Assembly (NCBI GenBank): GCA_045532175.1
Contig: JAZSFK010000060.1
Location: forward strand, 1-46,101
DNA length: 46,101 nt
Origin: Fimenecus sp045532175
Lineage (GTDB): Bacteria > Bacillota > Clostridia > Oscillospirales > Acutalibacteraceae
Direction: 5' to 3'
Of this stretch, positions 8,711 through 17,231 are shown piece by piece. Position 1 is the first letter of the stretch. Each line of letters starts with the position of its first letter. A model generated the notes under the pieces. The model was given only the letters and a program-made list of their open reading frames with translations. It had not been told where the DNA came from and did no database searches. Position numbers and translations under genes: made by a program.

Positions 8711-8736
8711 CGAATCCTTCTGCCCCTGCAAAAAAA
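8711..8736 (+). repeat. tRNA-Trp 3' end copy 2 (att-like scar)
   Basis: Nineteen bases identical to the tRNA 3' end (CGAATCCTTCTGCCCCTGC), then an A-run, exactly 170 bases after copy 1. No tRNA body precedes it. Confidence 0.75.
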
Positions 8737-8739
8737 GAC

Positions 8740-8761
8740 AGTATGCGGACTGTCTTTTTTA
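8740..8761 (+). terminator. Intrinsic terminator after att copy 2
   Basis: GACAGT-ATGCGG-ACTGTC followed by TTTTTT. Its stem is unrelated to the terminators following copies 1 and 3. The next 240 bases (to about 9000) hold no gene that can be supported. Confidence 0.8.
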
Positions 8762-9002
8762 TCCAAGCCGAAAGGCTTGGTATGTAATCTTGCGTAAGCA
8801 AGAATGTAATCACCATAAGGTGTATATAATCCCTTGGAAATGCGTGATTTCAAGGCTTTTTCATTGTTTACAATGCTCGGCACGGGGTCAGATTTCGATA
8901 TTTGGAGCGTTAAAAAACGCGTCAAAATTGGCATTTTTTCGCACTTATTTTTTCTATTCTGAAACATTCCGTCTGCTACATCATCAAAATAGCATCAAAA
9001 TA

Positions 9003-9032
9003 TTGTTATCAAAAATATAATTATGTTATAAT
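9003..9032 (+). promoter_or_regulatory. Promoter of island gene
   Basis: TTGTTA (9003-9008), 18 bases, TATAAT (9027-9032), 24 bases before ATG 9057. Confidence 0.6.
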
Positions 9033-9056
9033 GGAATTCAAAAGGAAGTGATTTAA

Positions 9057-9635
9057 ATGCAAAAGAAAATCTTCGCTGATTTTAAGAAAATAATTATTGA
9101 TAATTTATTAGAATCCTCAGGAACCCTGTCCTCAAAAACACATGCATTATTTAATCAAGCAAAAGGGATTAAAAGTTCTGGTGGCATAAGTGGTTATGAG
9201 TTTAGAAAACTCGTATCAGAATATTATGATATCTATGATAAAAATCTCAACAATTCACTTCAATATCTTAATTATTTGTTATCCGAGTTTAATCAAGCAC
9301 CTAATAAAAAACAATTTGAAGAATTAAAAGGATTGTACACTTCATATTATGTGAACTCTTTATCTCAATACAAGGATAAACTTGCCGAAGTTCAAGAGCA
9401 TAACGAATCCACTATGATTTCATTCAATATTAAAAAAGAAAACACCATAGCGAAAATATCATCACATTTTTTTAAAGAAAGCAAGTCAATCAAAAGTAGG
9501 AATAGTATTGATATCATTAAATTTTGTACAATTATAGGTGTTATTTTGACAGCCTGTGCTCCACTTATAGAAAAAATATGGGAACATGTTTTCGGTTACA
9601 TTGCAAATTTGTTTTTAACACACATCTCAAATTAA
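9057..9635 (+). CDS. Hypothetical protein with C-terminal membrane segment, in tRNA island
   Basis: 192 residues after a good AAGGAAG site. Family not recognised. The first 145 residues are charged, helical and probably coiled-coil (long runs of Lys/Glu/Asn with no Pro-rich breaks). One hydrophobic segment, about residues 156-180 (FCTIIGVILTACAPLIEKIW), would anchor it, with a short tail. It is the only credible gene between att copies 2 and 3, so it is the cargo or remnant of an element integrated at tRNA-Trp. Its codon use is more AT-rich than that of the flanking nhaC. A defence or maintenance role would be a guess. Confidence 0.75.
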   Translation: MQKKIFADFKKIIIDNLLESSGTLSSKTHALFNQAKGIKSSGGISGYEFRKLVSEYYDIYDKNLNNSLQYLNYLLSEFNQAPNKKQFEELKGLYTSYYVNSLSQYKDKLAEVQEHNESTMISFNIKKENTIAKISSHFFKESKSIKSRNSIDIIKFCTIIGVILTACAPLIEKIWEHVFGYIANLFLTHISN

Positions 9636-9739
9636 TCAGTAATTTCATTAAGATGTATCATGTCTTTCTAACACAGTATATCTCGTGGATTGATAGTTTA
9701 CACATTAAGAAACCATTTAGGGACTTGTTTAGCAAAAAG

Positions 9740-9759
9740 CTTCTGCCCCTGCCAAAAAA
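9740..9759 (+). repeat. tRNA-Trp 3' end copy 3 (att-like scar)
   Basis: CTTCTGCCCCTGCCAAAAAA matches the tRNA 3' terminus including CCA and the A-run that follows it. It closes a segment of about 1.2 kb begun by the tRNA itself. Confidence 0.75.
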
Positions 9760-9763
9760 CGAA

Positions 9764-9792
9764 AACGGATGCCATAAGGTATCCGTTTTTAT
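9764..9792 (+). terminator. Intrinsic terminator after att copy 3
   Basis: AAACGGATGCC-ATAA-GGTATCCGTTT (one mismatch) followed by TTATTTT. Confidence 0.8.
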
Positions 9793-9809
9793 TTTACCCT
9801 ATTAAAATA

Positions 9810-9838
9810 TTGTCTTTTGTATGTAAATGTGTTACAAT
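9810..9838 (+). promoter_or_regulatory. Sigma-A promoter for the nhaC unit
   Basis: TTGTCT (9810-9815), 17 bases, TACAAT (9833-9838), 40 bases before ATG 9879. Confidence 0.6.
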
Positions 9839-9878
9839 TCATTTCGATTGTTTTTATTAAAAGAAAGAGAGTTTAAAG

Positions 9879-11189
9879 ATGAAAAAATCTAACGCATTTG
9901 CACTTATTCCCATTGGGGTTTTTGTTGCTTTCTACCTTTCTCTGGGTATCATTTTTGAATACGTTATGAAAATACCAATGGGCTTTTACAATGTTCCTGT
10001 GATTGTTGCTTTTCTTGTTGCATTATTTGTTGCTATACTTCAGACAAAAAGTGTTTCCCTTGATAAAAAATTCGAGATTATGGGACATGGTGTTGGTGAT
10101 AAAAACATTATTACGATGCTTCTCATTTTTATGCTTGCAGGTATTTTTGTGGGTGTTGTAGGCAGGGATTCTGCTGAAAGTGTTGCATATTTTATGCTTT
10201 CCGTCACCCCTCCACGACTTGCAGTTGTTGTACTTTTTATTGTCAGTTGTTTTGTTTCAACTGCAATGGGCACATCCGTTGGTACAATAACCCTTATAAC
10301 ACCTATTGCAGTTGCAATTTCCGAGGGTTCGGGCTTTTCCCTGCCACTTTGTGTTGGTACAATTATTGGTGGAGCTATGTTTGGTGATAACCTTTCCTTT
10401 ATCTCTGACACGACTATTGCGGCTTGTAACGGTCAGGGATGTAAAATGAAGGATAAATTCCGTACTAACGTTTCAATCGTTGTACCCGCTGCACTTGTTA
10501 CTCTCGCGGTTATCCTGATTCTTTCATTCAACAAGGAAATTGCAGAAGGAATAAATAAGGAATATGATATGGTACAGATTATTCCGTATATTCTTGTACT
10601 TTTAAGCGGTATTGTTGGTATCAATGTATTTATTACGCTTTTAATCGGCATTATTTCAGGCAGTATTATAATGCTTGTGACAAATTCTGTAACCTTCCCT
10701 GAATTGCTTTCAGGAATGGGCACAGGAGCTTCCGGAATGTTTGAGACATCAATGGTGGCAATTCTTGTTGCTGCTCTTGGTGCTTTAATCAAGCATAACG
10801 GCGGTTTTGAGGCTTTACTTAACGGAATAAGACGAATTTTCAAGGGTAAAAAGAGTGGTCAATTGGGTATTGGTCTTTTGGTTGGACTTATGGATATTGC
10901 CACCGCCAACAATACGGTTGCTATTGTTATGGCAAACCCAATCGCAAGTGAAATGGCAAAGGATTTTGATATCTCACCAAGGAAAACAGCATCCATTCTT
11001 GACACATTCTCCTGTATTTTTCAAGGATTTTTGCCTTATGGTGCACAGATTCTTGTAGCACTTTCTGTTGTCAGCACACTCGGACATGAACTGACGGCAT
11101 TTCAGATTATTTCACATCTTTTCTATCCTATGATGTTGCTTTTAAGCTCACTTGCATTTATATTTATAATTCCTGAGAAAAAATCCTGA
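9879..11189 (+). CDS. NhaC-family Na+/H+ antiporter-like membrane transporter
   Basis: 436 residues with roughly eleven to twelve hydrophobic segments. The central motif GTSVGTITLITPIAVAI, then GTIIGGAMFGDNLSFISDTT (about residues 129-180), is the hallmark of the NhaC/ArsB-like antiporter group (sodium:proton or organic-anion:proton exchange at the cytoplasmic membrane). A second broken-helix region, ATANNTVAIVMANPIA (about 340), matches the inverted-repeat half. The closest assignment is the Na+/H+ antiporter family; the substrate is not fixed. It is followed after 13 bases by the GH43-like gene, so both share the upstream promoter. Confidence 0.85.
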   Translation: MKKSNAFALIPIGVFVAFYLSLGIIFEYVMKIPMGFYNVPVIVAFLVALFVAILQTKSVSLDKKFEIMGHGVGDKNIITMLLIFMLAGIFVGVVGRDSAESVAYFMLSVTPPRLAVVVLFIVSCFVSTAMGTSVGTITLITPIAVAISEGSGFSLPLCVGTIIGGAMFGDNLSFISDTTIAACNGQGCKMKDKFRTNVSIVVPAALVTLAVILILSFNKEIAEGINKEYDMVQIIPYILVLLSGIVGINVFITLLIGIISGSIIMLVTNSVTFPELLSGMGTGASGMFETSMVAILVAALGALIKHNGGFEALLNGIRRIFKGKKSGQLGIGLLVGLMDIATANNTVAIVMANPIASEMAKDFDISPRKTASILDTFSCIFQGFLPYGAQILVALSVVSTLGHELTAFQIISHLFYPMMLLLSSLAFIFIIPEKKS

Positions 11190-11202
11190 TGGGGGCAATT
11201 AT

Positions 11203-12114
11203 ATGGCTTATTTATTTGTGCATTTCACTAGCGACAAAAGTGGAGATAAAGAAAAAATATGGGTTTCATTAAGCAACGACGGATTGCATTGGAACGACTT
11301 ATATGACGGTAAACCTGTAATCAGTTCCGAAATAGGAACAAAAGGTATTCGTGACCCGTTTATGGTTTATGATGAAAGAATAAAAAAGTATTTCATTATT
11401 GCAACTGACCTTAATACATCTTCCGGCAATTGGGGTGATTTTGCAGGAAACGGAAGTCGTTCACTCCTTGTTTGGGAATCAGAGGATTTAATCAACTGGA
11501 CTGATGCTAGACTTTGTGAGGTTGGGGTAGAAAATGCCGGTTGTGTATGGGCACCTGAAGCAGTTTTCTGCAAAGAAAAAAATGCTTGGTTTGTATTCTG
11601 GGCATCCTTTGTAAAAGAAGATGGTGATGACGAGGCAAAACAGCGTATTTACGGTGCTTTTACAGAGGATTTTTGGAATTTTACCCCTGCATTTAAGTTT
11701 ATTGACAAGGATATTAGTGTTATTGACACTAACATTGTCCACACAGACGGATGGTATTATCGCACATCAAAGGACGAAACAAACAAAATTCTTATACTTG
11801 AACGTTGTCGCAATCTTATACCGGCTAATGATGAAAAATACGAAAGAATTCACTCCGAAGTTCTTGAAAATTTTGCAGGTCTTGAAGGACCTGAGGTTTA
11901 CTACTTAAAGGATAAGAAAAAATGGTGTCTGATTGCTGACCAATATCACACTCAAAAAGGTTATTTGCCTATGCTTACAGATAATCTTAGTAGTGGTAAA
12001 TTTGAAATTTTATCCCCTGACCAATATGATATGGGCAAACTTAAAAAGCGTCACGGAGGAATAATTGAAATTCCTGACAGCTTGGCTGATGGACTTTTAA
12101 ATCACAATATTTAA
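11203..12114 (+). CDS. Glycoside hydrolase family 43-like cytoplasmic enzyme
   Basis: 303 residues, no signal peptide, matching a five-bladed beta-propeller of the GH43 type (arabinofuranosidase/xylosidase). Likely catalytic positions: base Asp in GIRDPFM (about residue 51), pKa-modulating acid in the WAPEAV segment (about 117), and general acid Glu in LEGPEVYY (about 228). Repeated motifs such as SEDLINWTD and TEDFWNF are propeller-blade signatures. Start ATG follows GGGGG, 13 bases after the transporter, which suggests uptake or ion coupling with intracellular oligosaccharide cleavage. The sugar specificity cannot be read. Confidence 0.82.
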   Translation: MAYLFVHFTSDKSGDKEKIWVSLSNDGLHWNDLYDGKPVISSEIGTKGIRDPFMVYDERIKKYFIIATDLNTSSGNWGDFAGNGSRSLLVWESEDLINWTDARLCEVGVENAGCVWAPEAVFCKEKNAWFVFWASFVKEDGDDEAKQRIYGAFTEDFWNFTPAFKFIDKDISVIDTNIVHTDGWYYRTSKDETNKILILERCRNLIPANDEKYERIHSEVLENFAGLEGPEVYYLKDKKKWCLIADQYHTQKGYLPMLTDNLSSGKFEILSPDQYDMGKLKKRHGGIIEIPDSLADGLLNHNI

Positions 12115-12123
12115 TAAAAAAAT

Positions 12124-12152
12124 AAGCGAGGATTCTTGTTCAATCCTCGCTT
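12124..12152. terminator. Bidirectional intrinsic terminator
   Basis: AAGCGAGGATT, 7-base loop, AATCCTCGCTT, between the convergent GH43-like and RACo-like genes; A-rich on the left, T-rich on the right. Confidence 0.9.
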
Positions 12153-12166
12153 CTTAATTTTCGTGA

Positions 12167-13570
12167 TTACATTTCAATGTCAAACATCATATTTTCCACA
12201 AACAACTCTGAGAACACAGAATTTGTAGACAAATCAATATATTCTGAATTTTCAACATAGGTATTAAGCTTGTTTTTTTCGCATGCAAATTTCACTGTAC
12301 CTAAAAGACTACTGTTGTTAATCGCAACACAGTTTTCCTTCAATTCTTTAGGTAACAAACCAACCTTTACGGCATTATCAATATTGATTTTTGCAGAAAA
12401 TCCACCTGAAATATACATTTTCTCTATTTGGTCAAAACCTATTTTTTCAAGGTTAATCAATGTGAGAATTCCTGAATAGACAGCAGATTTGGCAAGTTGA
12501 AATTGACGTACATCGGCTTGATTTAGAGATATATTACCATAGATTTTAAAGTCTTCTTCCATAAAGCCTGTTTCGTCGATTTCATCATCCAGAAGCTCTG
12601 CTACAACATCCACAAGTCCTGTACCACAAATGCCCTGTGGAGTTTTTTTATTTATGGTTGCAATTTCCATTTGACCGTTTTTTCGGCTGAAATTATAAAT
12701 TGCACCATCGGTAGCACTCATTCCGCAGGTGATATTTGCCCCCTCAAAGCAAGGTCCTGCTGCTGCAGATGTACAGATTGCAGAATTGTTTGAATAAAGT
12801 ACGATTTCTGCATTTGTGCCTAAATCAACTAAGAGATTATATTTTCCGTTTTCAGGAAAACCAATGTAATTCATTCCTGCCACTATATCTGCACCCACAA
12901 AGGAATGGATTGAGGGTAAAGAAACTACATTTTCAACTTTTTCAAGTCCAAGGCTTTTGCCCTTTTCGGTTTTACTTTCAAGAAATTGTGCCTTATACGG
13001 TAAAACACCAATAGACGAACAATCTACGTTAAAAAAGGTGTGTAGCATTGTTACATTACCTGACACATACATATCAAGTGGTTTTTGCATTTCTGACGCA
13101 TCAATCATCTTGTTGATTTCTGTTATTAAAACCCTGTTTAATTTCTCTATGCCGTTCTTTCGACAATAATCGATTCTTGTCATGATATCTGCACCAAAAA
13201 CACGTTGTGGATTAGTTGCAATTTGGACATTTAATATGTTCCCTGTATCCAATGATACAAGAGCTAAAGCAAGGGTTGTTGTGCCAATATCAAGACAAAG
13301 GCACATATCTTCTGTAACTTCACCTTTTATTTCTACACCCGTTTCAGAAACAATTTCGCCCTGTGTAAAAAAAGAAACGGACACATCACTATTCACCCTA
13401 TATTGGCAGGACAGTTCTTCCCTGCCGTCAATGAAAACTTTGCATTTCCGGCAAGTGCCTTTGCCACCACAAGGGTGTTCAACTGATTTTCCGTTTCTGA
13501 TTAAAATGTCCGAAAGCAACTCACCTTTTTTGGCAAATAAAATTTCGTCATTTATTTTAATTTTACACAT
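12167..13570 (-). CDS. RACo-like corrinoid-activation protein (2Fe-2S ferredoxin + ASKHA/DUF4445 domain)
   Basis: 467 residues. The N-terminus is a plant-type 2Fe-2S domain (HPCGGKGTCRKC about residues 33-44, later LSC). From about residue 88 an ASKHA ATPase domain begins with LCLDIGTTTLALAL and has LLVDLGTNAEI (about 245) and ISGGFSAKINIDNAVKVGLLP near the end. RACo/RamA proteins use ATP to drive reductive reactivation of corrinoid methyltransferase cofactors. At 467 residues it is shorter than the RACo proteins I know (about 600), chiefly lacking a long linker. No corrinoid protein or methyltransferase gene is in the window, so its client is unknown. It follows the exporter gene after 14 bases in one operon. 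Confidence 0.88.
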   Translation of the reverse strand: MCKIKINDEILFAKKGELLSDILIRNGKSVEHPCGGKGTCRKCKVFIDGREELSCQYRVNSDVSVSFFTQGEIVSETGVEIKGEVTEDMCLCLDIGTTTLALALVSLDTGNILNVQIATNPQRVFGADIMTRIDYCRKNGIEKLNRVLITEINKMIDASEMQKPLDMYVSGNVTMLHTFFNVDCSSIGVLPYKAQFLESKTEKGKSLGLEKVENVVSLPSIHSFVGADIVAGMNYIGFPENGKYNLLVDLGTNAEIVLYSNNSAICTSAAAGPCFEGANITCGMSATDGAIYNFSRKNGQMEIATINKKTPQGICGTGLVDVVAELLDDEIDETGFMEEDFKIYGNISLNQADVRQFQLAKSAVYSGILTLINLEKIGFDQIEKMYISGGFSAKINIDNAVKVGLLPKELKENCVAINNSSLLGTVKFACEKNKLNTYVENSEYIDLSTNSVFSELFVENMMFDIEM

Positions 13571-13584
13571 AAAGATTTTATCCT

Positions 13585-14463
13585 TTATTTTTGTTTTTTA
13601 GGTGAAATCTCATTCCACAGTGTAAATCCAAGAATCAACAAACCACCTATAACTTGCATTACTGTCATTTTTTCGTGCAAGACAACAACAGACATAAGCA
13701 CAGCCACAAGTGGGTCAATATAACTTAAAATTGCTGCCTTTTGACCAGGTAATTCTTTAAGTGATGAGAAATAAAGGCAATATGTAACACCTGTGTGTAT
13801 AAGTCCAATTACAAGAAGGAATACCCATCCTTTTCCGTTCAAGGTTTGCAAATTTATGCCATCTGTTAAAAGAACATAAGGCACAAGAACAGCTATTGCA
13901 GCAAGAAATTGTAAGAAAGTACGATGAATTCCCTCAACATTTTTTATAAATTTATTTACAAGAATTACAGTAGCATAAAGAGATGCTGCACCAAGTCCAA
14001 AAGCAATACCTTTTAAGTGACTGCTTCCCTGGCTTAAATCCCCGATACCTGTGATTAAAACGATACCAAGAGTTGACATCAAAAAGCAAATCCATTGTTT
14101 TGCAACCATTTTTTCTTTAAAAAGAATTGGACAAGCAACTGTAACAATAACCGGTGCGAAGTAATAACTCAAAGTTGCAATCGAAACTGTTGTGTAATTA
14201 TATGCTTCGAAAAGCAAAATCCAGTTAAAGCCCATTGCTACACCGGATAAAACCAAAAGCGGAATTTCTTTTTTGATTTTAGAAAATGGAATTTTTTGTT
14301 TTGTTATAAGCAGAAAAATACCAATAAGTGCAGCTGCTAAAACAGCACGATAAAGGGCAATTTCACCTGATGGTAACGAAATATTTCGCACAAAGAGTCC
14401 AAGTGTACCGAAAATCGTCATTGATATTATTAACATCGTTCTTGCGTTCAATGATTTTTTCAT
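13585..14463 (-). CDS. EamA/DMT-family transporter
   Basis: 292 residues with ten predicted membrane helices in two EamA halves, typical of drug/metabolite exporters. ATG 14463 is chosen because GGAGATG lies 6 bases upstream; the in-frame ATG three codons earlier overlaps that site. Motifs include TIFGTLGLFVRN near the N-terminus, ALYRAVLAAALIG, and the second-half signature SYIDPLVAVLMSVVVLHEKMT (about residues 240-260). Exports or imports small metabolites; substrate unknown. Cotranscribed with the downstream RACo-like gene. Confidence 0.9.
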   Translation of the reverse strand: MKKSLNARTMLIISMTIFGTLGLFVRNISLPSGEIALYRAVLAAALIGIFLLITKQKIPFSKIKKEIPLLVLSGVAMGFNWILLFEAYNYTTVSIATLSYYFAPVIVTVACPILFKEKMVAKQWICFLMSTLGIVLITGIGDLSQGSSHLKGIAFGLGAASLYATVILVNKFIKNVEGIHRTFLQFLAAIAVLVPYVLLTDGINLQTLNGKGWVFLLVIGLIHTGVTYCLYFSSLKELPGQKAAILSYIDPLVAVLMSVVVLHEKMTVMQVIGGLLILGFTLWNEISPKKQK

Positions 14464-14493
14464 AAAAAACATCTCCGAAAATGTAATGAAAAT

Positions 14494-14522
14494 ATTTTAT
14501 TCCAAAGTTTAAATATCGTCAA
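14494..14522 (-). promoter_or_regulatory. Sigma-A promoter for the exporter/RACo operon
   Basis: Minus strand TTGACG (14522-14517), 17 bases, TAAAAT (14499-14494). Confidence 0.65.
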
Positions 14523-14530
14523 CAGTTTTA

Positions 14531-14559
14531 TTGTAAAGAAAGAAAAAATATGGTATTAT
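14531..14559 (+). promoter_or_regulatory. Sigma-A promoter for the FkbM/HAD operon
   Basis: TTGTAA (14531-14536), 17 bases, TATTAT (14554-14559). The first in-frame ATG (14550) lies between the two promoter boxes, so it cannot be the start of a transcript made here; this decides the start of the next gene. Confidence 0.7.
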
Positions 14560-14591
14560 TTTGTTTGATATTCATTTATGGTGGTGGAAAA

Positions 14592-15647
14592 GTGTTTAAA
14601 AAATTACTTAATATCCAATCAAGTTGGGAATTTTTGAAAGATACTCCCCTGCCTATAGCTATTTATGGCACAGGAAATGGTGCTGATAGGGTTTTTGAAG
14701 AATTTCATAAACTTGGCATAACGGTCAGTGCTGTTGTAGCAAGTGATGGATTTGTAAGGAAACGCACATTTCATGGGTTTGAAGTAAAATCAATTTCTCG
14801 ACTTGAAAGTGAAGTTGGAGATTTTGTGGTTGCCCTTGCTTTTGCAAGTCCCCTGCCCGATGTTATCGGAAATATTAAGGATTTGGCAAAAAGACATAGG
14901 GTTATTATGCCATCCGTTCCCGTCTATGGCGACAATATTTTTAATAAAGATTTTTTGAAAAAACATCTTGAGAATGTTGAAAAAGCATACAACTCCCTTG
15001 CTGATGAACAATCAAAAAAAGTTTTTGAGAATATTGTCAGATTTCAAATTACCGGTGACTTGAACTGTTGTTTTGATTGTGAAAGCGAAAAGGATGAAGC
15101 CTTTAGGATTCTTGATTTAAGCAATAATGAGAGTTTTCTCGACCTTGGTGCATATCGTGGTGATACTATTCAAGAATTTCTGCATTACACAAAAACCTAT
15201 GAAAAAATCGTTGCAGTTGAGCCTGATACAAGAACCTTTAAAAAACTGCAAATCAACTGTGAAAACCTTGACAATTGCGTTGTCCTTAACAGGGCAATCT
15301 GGAGTGAAAATTGCACCTTGACCTTTGGCGACAACAAAGGCAGAGGTGGTTCGGCAAGGGATATAGGTGTTGAAATTTCTGCCGTTTGTGTTGATTATCT
15401 AGCTGAAAAGTATGGTAAATTTACATACCTTAACATTGATGTTGAGGGTGCAGAAAAAGAGATGCTTGAAGGTGCTAAAAACACCTTAAAGCAGAACAAA
15501 CCAAAGCTTTGTATGGCAGTTTACCATCGCAGTGAGGATGTTTTTAATTTAATAAATCTTGTCAAGGAAATAAACCCTGACTATGAAATTCATCTTAGAC
15601 ATCATCCCCATATCTCTTTTTGGGACACCAATATTTACTGCATTTAG
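14592..15647 (+). CDS. FkbM-family SAM-dependent methyltransferase
   Basis: 351 residues from GTG 14592 (GGTGG just upstream). The open frame extends to ATG 14550, but that codon is inside the promoter. The N-terminal 120 residues form a Rossmann-like segment (LPIAIYGTGNGADRVFEEF) seen in sugar/NDP-binding companions. The C-terminal FkbM domain has the SAM motif FLDLGAYRGDT (about residue 184), IVAVEPD, and YLNIDVEGAEKEML (about 283). FkbM enzymes are mostly O-methyltransferases acting on sugars or polyketides. It leads an operon with two HAD phosphatases, so a sugar or glycan substrate is plausible but unproven. Confidence 0.85.
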   Translation: MFKKLLNIQSSWEFLKDTPLPIAIYGTGNGADRVFEEFHKLGITVSAVVASDGFVRKRTFHGFEVKSISRLESEVGDFVVALAFASPLPDVIGNIKDLAKRHRVIMPSVPVYGDNIFNKDFLKKHLENVEKAYNSLADEQSKKVFENIVRFQITGDLNCCFDCESEKDEAFRILDLSNNESFLDLGAYRGDTIQEFLHYTKTYEKIVAVEPDTRTFKKLQINCENLDNCVVLNRAIWSENCTLTFGDNKGRGGSARDIGVEISAVCVDYLAEKYGKFTYLNIDVEGAEKEMLEGAKNTLKQNKPKLCMAVYHRSEDVFNLINLVKEINPDYEIHLRHHPHISFWDTNIYCI

Positions 15648-15657
15648 GAGTTAAAAA

Positions 15658-16503
15658 ATGTGTATTAAACTTATTGTTACTGACCTTGACGGTACTTTTT
15701 TAAATAGCAACCACGTTACCATTCCACAGGAAAATATTGACGCTTTCAAAAAAGCTCATGAATTGGGTATAAAGGTTGCAATAGCAAGTGGTAGGACAAA
15801 AATTTTGACTGATTATCTTGTAGAGCAATTACCGTTTTTAGACTATCTTATCACTTCCAACGGTGCTGTTACTTATGATTTAAAAACGGGCAAGACTGTC
15901 TGCACAACTCTTGTTGACAGTAAAAAATCTGTTGAAATTTTCAATACCCTTGATGAATACGGCCTTTGCTACGAAATCTACTTTGATGGGGACTGTTATA
16001 TGAATGCACAAAGTTATTCAAGGTTTTCTCCTGAAAATGTAGCACCACACATTTACAATCTTCTAAAGAATTTTATTAAGGAAGTTCCAAGCCTTGAAGC
16101 ATTGCTTAACGGTAAGGGTATGGAAAAGTTAAATATTCTGTCACTTTCAGGTGAGGAAAGACTTGGGATTGAAGGTAAATTTTCAGACATTGCTTTTGCT
16201 TCCTCATTTCCAATTCGCAAGGGGATGAACAGCAATCTTGAAATGACTGAAGCAAATGCTACCAAAGGCTTTGCGGTTAAAGGACTTTGCGATGCTCTTA
16301 AAATTGACAGTTCTGACATTATGTGCTTTGGTGACGGGGAAAATGACTGTTCAATGTTAGAGTTTGCTGAGTATTCCTTTGCTATGGCTAACGGAAGTGA
16401 TTATGCTAAAAATACAGCAAAATATCTGGCAGATACCAATGACAATGGCGGAGTTGCAAAAGCAATAAGGAAATATGTATTCGGAGAAAAAGATGGATAT
16501 TAA
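15658..16503 (+). CDS. Cof-type HAD-superfamily phosphatase
   Basis: 281 residues. HAD motif I DLDGTFLNS (residues 9-17), motif II AIASGRTK (about 42), and C-terminal motif GDGENDCSMLEFAEYSFAMANG (about 224-245) place it in the Cof/IIB group of cytoplasmic sugar-phosphate or nucleotide phosphatases. Starts 10 bases after the methyltransferase stop behind AGGAG and overlaps the next gene by 11 bases. Confidence 0.93.
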   Translation: MCIKLIVTDLDGTFLNSNHVTIPQENIDAFKKAHELGIKVAIASGRTKILTDYLVEQLPFLDYLITSNGAVTYDLKTGKTVCTTLVDSKKSVEIFNTLDEYGLCYEIYFDGDCYMNAQSYSRFSPENVAPHIYNLLKNFIKEVPSLEALLNGKGMEKLNILSLSGEERLGIEGKFSDIAFASSFPIRKGMNSNLEMTEANATKGFAVKGLCDALKIDSSDIMCFGDGENDCSMLEFAEYSFAMANGSDYAKNTAKYLADTNDNGGVAKAIRKYVFGEKDGY

Positions 16504-17140
16504 GAATTTTAAAGGTGCAATTTTTGACCTTGATGGCACATTACTTGACTCAATGAACATCTGGCATGATGTGGATGTTGAGTTTTTTAAAAGAAGAAAT
16601 CTCCCCCTTGACTCGGGTTATGTTGACATAATAAAAAATATGCACTTACCTGCTGCAGCGGTTTACACAAAGGAAAAATATAATTTAAAGGAAAGTGCAG
16701 AGCAGATTGTGGACGAATGGTTACAGCTTTGTAGTGAAGCTTATCTTTCAAATGTTGATTTGAAGCCGGGAGTTTATAATTATCTTCAAAAACTCCACGA
16801 CAAAGGTGTCAGAATGGCTTTTGCCACTGCAAGTGAAAAGATTGTCTGTGAACAGACACTTAAAAACCACGGTATATTTGATTTTTTTACAGATTTTGCC
16901 TATGTCAGTGAAATCAATATCGGAAAAACCGAGCCTGATATATACTTACTTGCCTGTGAAAGAATTGGTCTTAATCCTCATGAATGCATTGTTTTTGAAG
17001 ATATTATTGAAGGGATTCGCAGTGCAAAAAAGGCAAATTTCATTACCTGCGGTGTCTATGATAAAAGCTCGGAACAAGATACGGATGAAATTCTCAACAT
17101 TGCAGATTATTATATAAAATCATTTGATGAACTCCTATAA
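16493..17140 (+). CDS. HAD hydrolase, beta-phosphoglucomutase/phosphatase-like
   Basis: 215 residues started at ATG 16493 (GGAGAAAAAG upstream), inside the end of the Cof gene. Motif I FDLDGTLLDSM (about residues 10-20) and helical cap (residues 20-90), then ATASEK (motif II), KTEPDIYLLACERIGL (motif III Lys), and VFEDIIEGIRSAKKA (motif IV). This is the subfamily IA pattern of phosphoglucomutase-like phosphatases. Substrate probably a sugar phosphate; coupling to the overlapping Cof gene suggests a shared pathway. Confidence 0.92.
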   Translation: MDIKNFKGAIFDLDGTLLDSMNIWHDVDVEFFKRRNLPLDSGYVDIIKNMHLPAAAVYTKEKYNLKESAEQIVDEWLQLCSEAYLSNVDLKPGVYNYLQKLHDKGVRMAFATASEKIVCEQTLKNHGIFDFFTDFAYVSEINIGKTEPDIYLLACERIGLNPHECIVFEDIIEGIRSAKKANFITCGVYDKSSEQDTDEILNIADYYIKSFDELL

Positions 17141-17159
17141 AATCTATACATATTAACAC

Positions 17160-17188
17160 TTTACAAATTATCAAAAATAGTCTATTAT
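17160..17188 (+). promoter_or_regulatory. Sigma-A promoter for pduL
   Basis: TTTACA (17160-17165), 17 bases, TATTAT (17183-17188), 44 bases before ATG 17232. Confidence 0.65.
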
Positions 17189-17231
17189 ATAAGTAACACA
17201 TTAACAATTTTTTATGAAAGAAGAATGATAT

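Noticed and set aside
8343..8967. Overlapping ORFs on both strands around tRNA-Trp
   Set aside because: They run through the tRNA, terminators and the GC-rich block; no Shine-Dalgarno and no protein-like composition.
14550..14591. N-terminal extension of the FkbM methyltransferase to ATG 14550
   Set aside because: That ATG lies between the -35 and -10 boxes of the operon promoter; GTG 14592 is downstream of the transcription start.
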